Under the pieces are notes generated by a model. That model did no database searches. It saw only the letters and a program-made list of their open reading frames with translations, and was not told the DNA's origin. From positions 434,001 to 498,000 of the forward strand of contig NZ_FCOI02000001.1 of assembly GCF_001544795.2 (NCBI RefSeq): a DNA stretch of 64,000 nt, given 5' to 3'. Below, one piece after another: positions 61,170-64,000 of this stretch. This DNA comes from Caballeronia temeraria. GTDB taxonomy: Bacteria > Pseudomonadota > Gammaproteobacteria > Burkholderiales > Burkholderiaceae. The translations under genes and the position numbers were made by a program. Every line of letters starts with the position of its first letter. Within the stretch, counting starts at the first letter, position 1.

Positions 61170-62021
61170 ATGGGGCAGGTACTTTTCATCGTGTGGCGGG
61201 AGAGCGTCGAGGCGTTGCTCGTCGTCGGCATTCTCTACGCGTGGCTGAAGAACGGCGACCATCAGGCGCGCCGCGGCCTGCCTTATCTGTGGGCCGGCGT
61301 CGGCATCGGACTGCTCGCGGCGGTGGCGCTGGGCGCTGCGCTGATCGGCTTCACCGAAGTGCTGTCGGGCAATGCGCAGGATTACTTCCAGACCGCGATG
61401 GTGCTGATCGCATGCGTGCTGATCGTGCAGATGGTGCTGTGGATGAAGCGCCACGGCCGCACGCTCAAGCGCGACATGGAATCGTCGCTGCAAAAGAGCA
61501 CGCAGGACGGGCACTGGTGGGGCATCGCGTTGCTGGTTGCGCTGGCGATTGCGCGTGAGGGCAGCGAGACGGCCGTGTTCCTCTACGGCGTCGGCTTCGG
61601 GCAATCCGGGCATGTCGATGCGTCGCAGTACATCGCGATCATTCTCGGCTTCGGCCTCGCGCTGCTGACGTTCTACGTGCTGCAGCTCGGCGGCAAGATC
61701 TTCTCGTGGCGCTCGTTCTTCCGCGTCACCGAAATCATGCTGCTGTTCCTCGCGGCGGGTCTCTTCGAAACGGGCGTCGACAAGCTGATCGACATGGAAG
61801 TGCTGCCGGTCATCGTCAATCAGGTGTGGAACACGTCGTGGCTGCTCGACGATTCGAGTACCTTCGGATCGCTCGTTGCTACACTCACCGGCTATCGCGC
61901 GCATCCGGCGGGCATGAATCTCGTCGCGTACGTGGCGTACTGGGTCGTCATCTATCTTCTGCTGCGCCGTTCGAATCACCAGATGGCGCAGAAACAAAAG
62001 GCGGCAAGCCGTCCAGCATGA
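61170..62021 (+). CDS. ftrC: FTR1 family iron permease FtrC
   Basis: A 283-residue seven-helix inner-membrane permease. The two iron-binding REXXE motifs are RESVE at residues 10-14 and REGSE near residue 130, each in a transmembrane helix. GGAGG precedes the ATG closely. Its stop overlaps the ftrD start in an ATGA arrangement, so the two are translationally coupled. Together with FtrA, FtrB and FtrD it imports ferrous iron. Confidence 0.96.
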   Translation: MGQVLFIVWRESVEALLVVGILYAWLKNGDHQARRGLPYLWAGVGIGLLAAVALGAALIGFTEVLSGNAQDYFQTAMVLIACVLIVQMVLWMKRHGRTLKRDMESSLQKSTQDGHWWGIALLVALAIAREGSETAVFLYGVGFGQSGHVDASQYIAIILGFGLALLTFYVLQLGGKIFSWRSFFRVTEIMLLFLAAGLFETGVDKLIDMEVLPVIVNQVWNTSWLLDDSSTFGSLVATLTGYRAHPAGMNLVAYVAYWVVIYLLLRRSNHQMAQKQKAASRPA

Positions 62022-63421
62022 GTTCCGTAATGCCTAGACCGAGCCGGCTTCAGCAAGCCGGCCACTGGATGCAACGTCACGGCGGCACGATCCGCATGAT
62101 TCAGTGGGTCGTCGTTGCCGTGTATGCATTTCTGATCATCGTTCCCGCCGTGATGCCGCTGCCGGATGGCTCCGCGCATCTGTGGAGCAATCTCACGCTC
62201 GCCGCGCAATTCGTGTTCTGGGGCATCTGGTGGCCGTTCGTGCTGCTGTCGATGGTCATGCTCGGCCGCGTCTGGTGCGGCGTGCTGTGTCCCGAAGGCG
62301 CACTCTCCGAGTTCGCGAGCAAGTTCGGGCGCGGCTGGGCGATTCCGCGCTGGATGCGCTGGGGCGGCTGGCCGTTCGTCGCGTTCGGCCTCACGACGAT
62401 CTACGGCCAGATGGTCAGCGTCTATCAGTATCCGAAGGCGGTGCTGCTCGTGCTCGGCGGCTCGACCGTCGGCGCGATGATCATCGGCGTGTTGTACGGC
62501 CGCGAGAAGCGCGTGTGGTGCAAGTATCTGTGCCCGGTCAACGGCGTGTTCTCGCTGCTCGCGCGTCTTGCGCCATTCCACTACAAGGTCAACGAAGACG
62601 CGTGGCGCCGCTCGTACACGAAGGGCGAGCACGGTCATCGCGTGATTCCGATCAACTGCGCGCCGCTCGTCCCGTTGCGCAATATGAAGGGCGCGCAGGA
62701 CTGCCACATGTGCGGCCGATGCAGCGGTCATCGTGACGCCATCGCGCTCACGTGGCGCTCGCCGTCGGACGAAGTCGTGAAGCTCGGCGACAAGGCCGCG
62801 AACCCGTGGGACACCGCGCTCATTCTGTACGGCCTGCTCGGCATCGCGATCGGCGCGTTCCACTGGACCGTGAGCACGTGGTTCGTCGATCTCAAGCAAT
62901 ATCTCGCCGCGTGGCTGATCGATCAGAACATCCTCTGGCCGCTCGATACCAACGCGCCGTGGTTCCTCTTCACGCATTACCCGGAGCAGAACGACGTCTT
63001 CTCCTGGCTCGACGGGACGATGGTCATCGGCTATATCGTCGCGACGGGGCTCGTGTACGGCACCGCGCTTCTCGCGCTTCTGGCACTCGCCACGCGCATG
63101 CTCGGCAGGATGAACGCGACGCGCCTGCATCATCTGACGCTCGCGCTGATCCCGATCGCGGGCGTCGGCGTGTTCCTCGGCCTGTCCGCGACGACCGTGT
63201 CGCTTTTGCGCGCCGAGCATCTGCCGCTGTGGTGGGTGCCGGGTCTGCGCCTCGGTTTGCTCGCCGCCGCGAATCTGTGGAGCGCGTGGCTCGCGTGGCG
63301 CGTGACGGGCCGCTATGCATCGATGCCTGGTTCCCGTGTCCTCGCGATGGTATGGTTTGTTTCGGCGCTGGCCGTTGCGGACAGCGCGTGGTATCTGATG
63401 TTCTGGGGCTTCACCCGATAA
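62018..63421 (+). CDS. ftrD: Polyferredoxin-like membrane 4Fe-4S protein FtrD
   Basis: A 467-residue membrane protein of the NapH/CcoG-like group: transmembrane helices at ~30-50, 65-85, 115-160, 260-285, 330-360, 375-395 and 410-460. Cys motifs are at GRVWCGVLCPEGAL, KRVWCKYLCPVNGVF and AQDCHMCGRCSGHRD. It probably carries electrons across or along the membrane to keep the FTR1 system working, as proposed for FtrD. The cluster motifs are fewer than in a canonical 2[4Fe-4S] ferredoxin. Confidence 0.94.
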   Translation: MSSVMPRPSRLQQAGHWMQRHGGTIRMIQWVVVAVYAFLIIVPAVMPLPDGSAHLWSNLTLAAQFVFWGIWWPFVLLSMVMLGRVWCGVLCPEGALSEFASKFGRGWAIPRWMRWGGWPFVAFGLTTIYGQMVSVYQYPKAVLLVLGGSTVGAMIIGVLYGREKRVWCKYLCPVNGVFSLLARLAPFHYKVNEDAWRRSYTKGEHGHRVIPINCAPLVPLRNMKGAQDCHMCGRCSGHRDAIALTWRSPSDEVVKLGDKAANPWDTALILYGLLGIAIGAFHWTVSTWFVDLKQYLAAWLIDQNILWPLDTNAPWFLFTHYPEQNDVFSWLDGTMVIGYIVATGLVYGTALLALLALATRMLGRMNATRLHHLTLALIPIAGVGVFLGLSATTVSLLRAEHLPLWWVPGLRLGLLAAANLWSAWLAWRVTGRYASMPGSRVLAMVWFVSALAVADSAWYLMFWGFTR

Positions 63422-63465
63422 ACCGTCCACGCCGTCACGCGCGGCAACGAGAGCGAGAGCGAGAA

Positions 63466-63879
63466 GTGAGAACCAAACCCGTACTGACCGATGAAGACGT
63501 CAAGGCAATGGCCGTAGCCGCCGAGGCGCACGCAAGGGAACATGGCTGGAACGTGACGATCGCGATCGTCGACGATGGCGGGCATCTGCTGCATCTGCAT
63601 CGTCTCGACGGCGCGGGCGCGAGCACCGTCGAGATGGCGACGGGCAAGGCGCGCACCGCCGTGCTCGGCCGACGCGAGACCAAGGTCTACGAAGACACGA
63701 TCAAGCAGGGCCGCACGGCGTTTCTCTCCGCGCCGATGACCGCGATGCTCGAAGGCGGCGTGCCGATCTTCGTCGGCGCGGATATCGTGGGCGCGGTGGG
63801 CGTGTCGGGCGTGAAGTCGGATCAGGATGCGCAAGTCGCGAAAGCGGGCATCGCGGCGCTGGGTATCGAAAACGTCTGA
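63466..63879 (+). CDS. GlcG/HbpS-type DUF336 (heme-binding domain) protein
   Basis: A 137-residue protein of the GlcG/HbpS (DUF336) family: LTDEDVKAMAVAAEAHAREH, VTIAIVDDGGHLLHLHRLDG, MATGKARTAVLGRRETK and IFVGADIVGAVGVSGVKSDQ with the C-terminal DAQVAKAGIAAL. Family members bind heme or act in glycolate and other catabolic clusters. The start is read as GTG at 63466 (after GAGAGCGAGAA), which gives the usual length. It follows ftrD by 44 bp, suggesting it belongs to the iron operon. Confidence 0.88.
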   Translation: MRTKPVLTDEDVKAMAVAAEAHAREHGWNVTIAIVDDGGHLLHLHRLDGAGASTVEMATGKARTAVLGRRETKVYEDTIKQGRTAFLSAPMTAMLEGGVPIFVGADIVGAVGVSGVKSDQDAQVAKAGIAALGIENV

Positions 63880-63896
63880 AGCGTTCGCGCAATAAA

Positions 63897-63931
63897 AAAT
63901 GGCACGTCTTCGTCATGAAGACGTGCCATTT
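63897..63931. terminator. Terminator after the DUF336 gene
   Basis: A perfect 15-bp stem (63897-63911 with 63917-63931) around a GTCAT loop has A- and T-rich ends on both sides, 17 bp past the stop codon. Confidence 0.85.
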
Positions 63932-64000
63932 CGTTTTCGGATGCAGCTCGCAGGCATGCATCGTAAAACCCGAGCAGGAACCAAAAAAAGCGGCTTCGCT
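63932..64000. other. Window end, no gene seen
   Basis: The last ~70 bp carry no supported feature; the next gene lies outside. Confidence 0.5.

Overview
The window is a high-GC chromosomal segment of a beta-proteobacterium of the family Burkholderiaceae, most likely the Paraburkholderia/Caballeronia group. This rests on strong GC bias at third codon positions, the PHA phasin, a lipoyl-bearing E3 in the pyruvate dehydrogenase operon, the yggX-argA-hrpA block and the glnA-ntrB-ntrC order. No rRNA, tRNA, CRISPR array, prophage or transposase gene was seen. The content is largely core chromosome, with a few accessory islets.

Layout. 1-11.4 kb: yggX and argA on the minus strand, then on the plus strand hrpA, a YncE-like beta-propeller, a sterol-desaturase-type hydroxylase, an EI24-like membrane protein, a MoaB/CinA-domain protein and cutC; a rhodanese protein faces back. 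11.4-16.8 kb: nitrogen regulation. glnA lies behind a sigma-54 promoter with several NtrC-like sites and is followed by ntrB and ntrC; xth converges on ntrC. 16.8-25.9 kb: high-affinity potassium uptake. An E. coli-like KdpE box precedes a 35-residue membrane ORF, kdpF, kdpA, kdpB and kdpC. A ~650-bp gene-free inverted-repeat element then separates these from kdpD and kdpE.

25.9-33.1 kb is the most accessory stretch: a GNAT enzyme, a frameshifted LysR regulator, a nitrilase-fold protein lacking all three catalytic residues, a cytosine-deaminase-like amidohydrolase and two tandem exported DUF1254/DUF1214 proteins. 33.1-42.2 kb, all minus strand: oligopeptidase A, folD, an exported DUF2950/DUF3300 pair, and a two-component system (PAS histidine kinase plus FixJ-type regulator) with overlapping genes. 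42.5-49.1 kb: the pyruvate dehydrogenase operon aceE-aceF-lpdA, in which both E2 and E3 carry two lipoyl domains.

49.2-57.4 kb: a PHA phasin with a strong promoter flanked by two PhaR-like operators, a periplasmic DD-endopeptidase, an IclR regulator divergent from lutA-lutB (no lutC), a Gly/Pro-rich lipoprotein and an aromatic aminotransferase. 57.7-63.9 kb: uvrB, then an iron-uptake operon of the FtrABCD type behind a Fur-like box, ending with a small GlcG/DUF336 protein.

Four regulatory circuits can be read from the sequence: NtrBC on glnA, KdpDE on kdpFABC, Fur on ftrABCD, and a PHA-responsive repressor on the phasin. The least explained items are the inverted-repeat element inside the kdp locus, the 35-residue ORF before kdpF, and the catalytically stripped nitrilase homologue next to a broken regulator.
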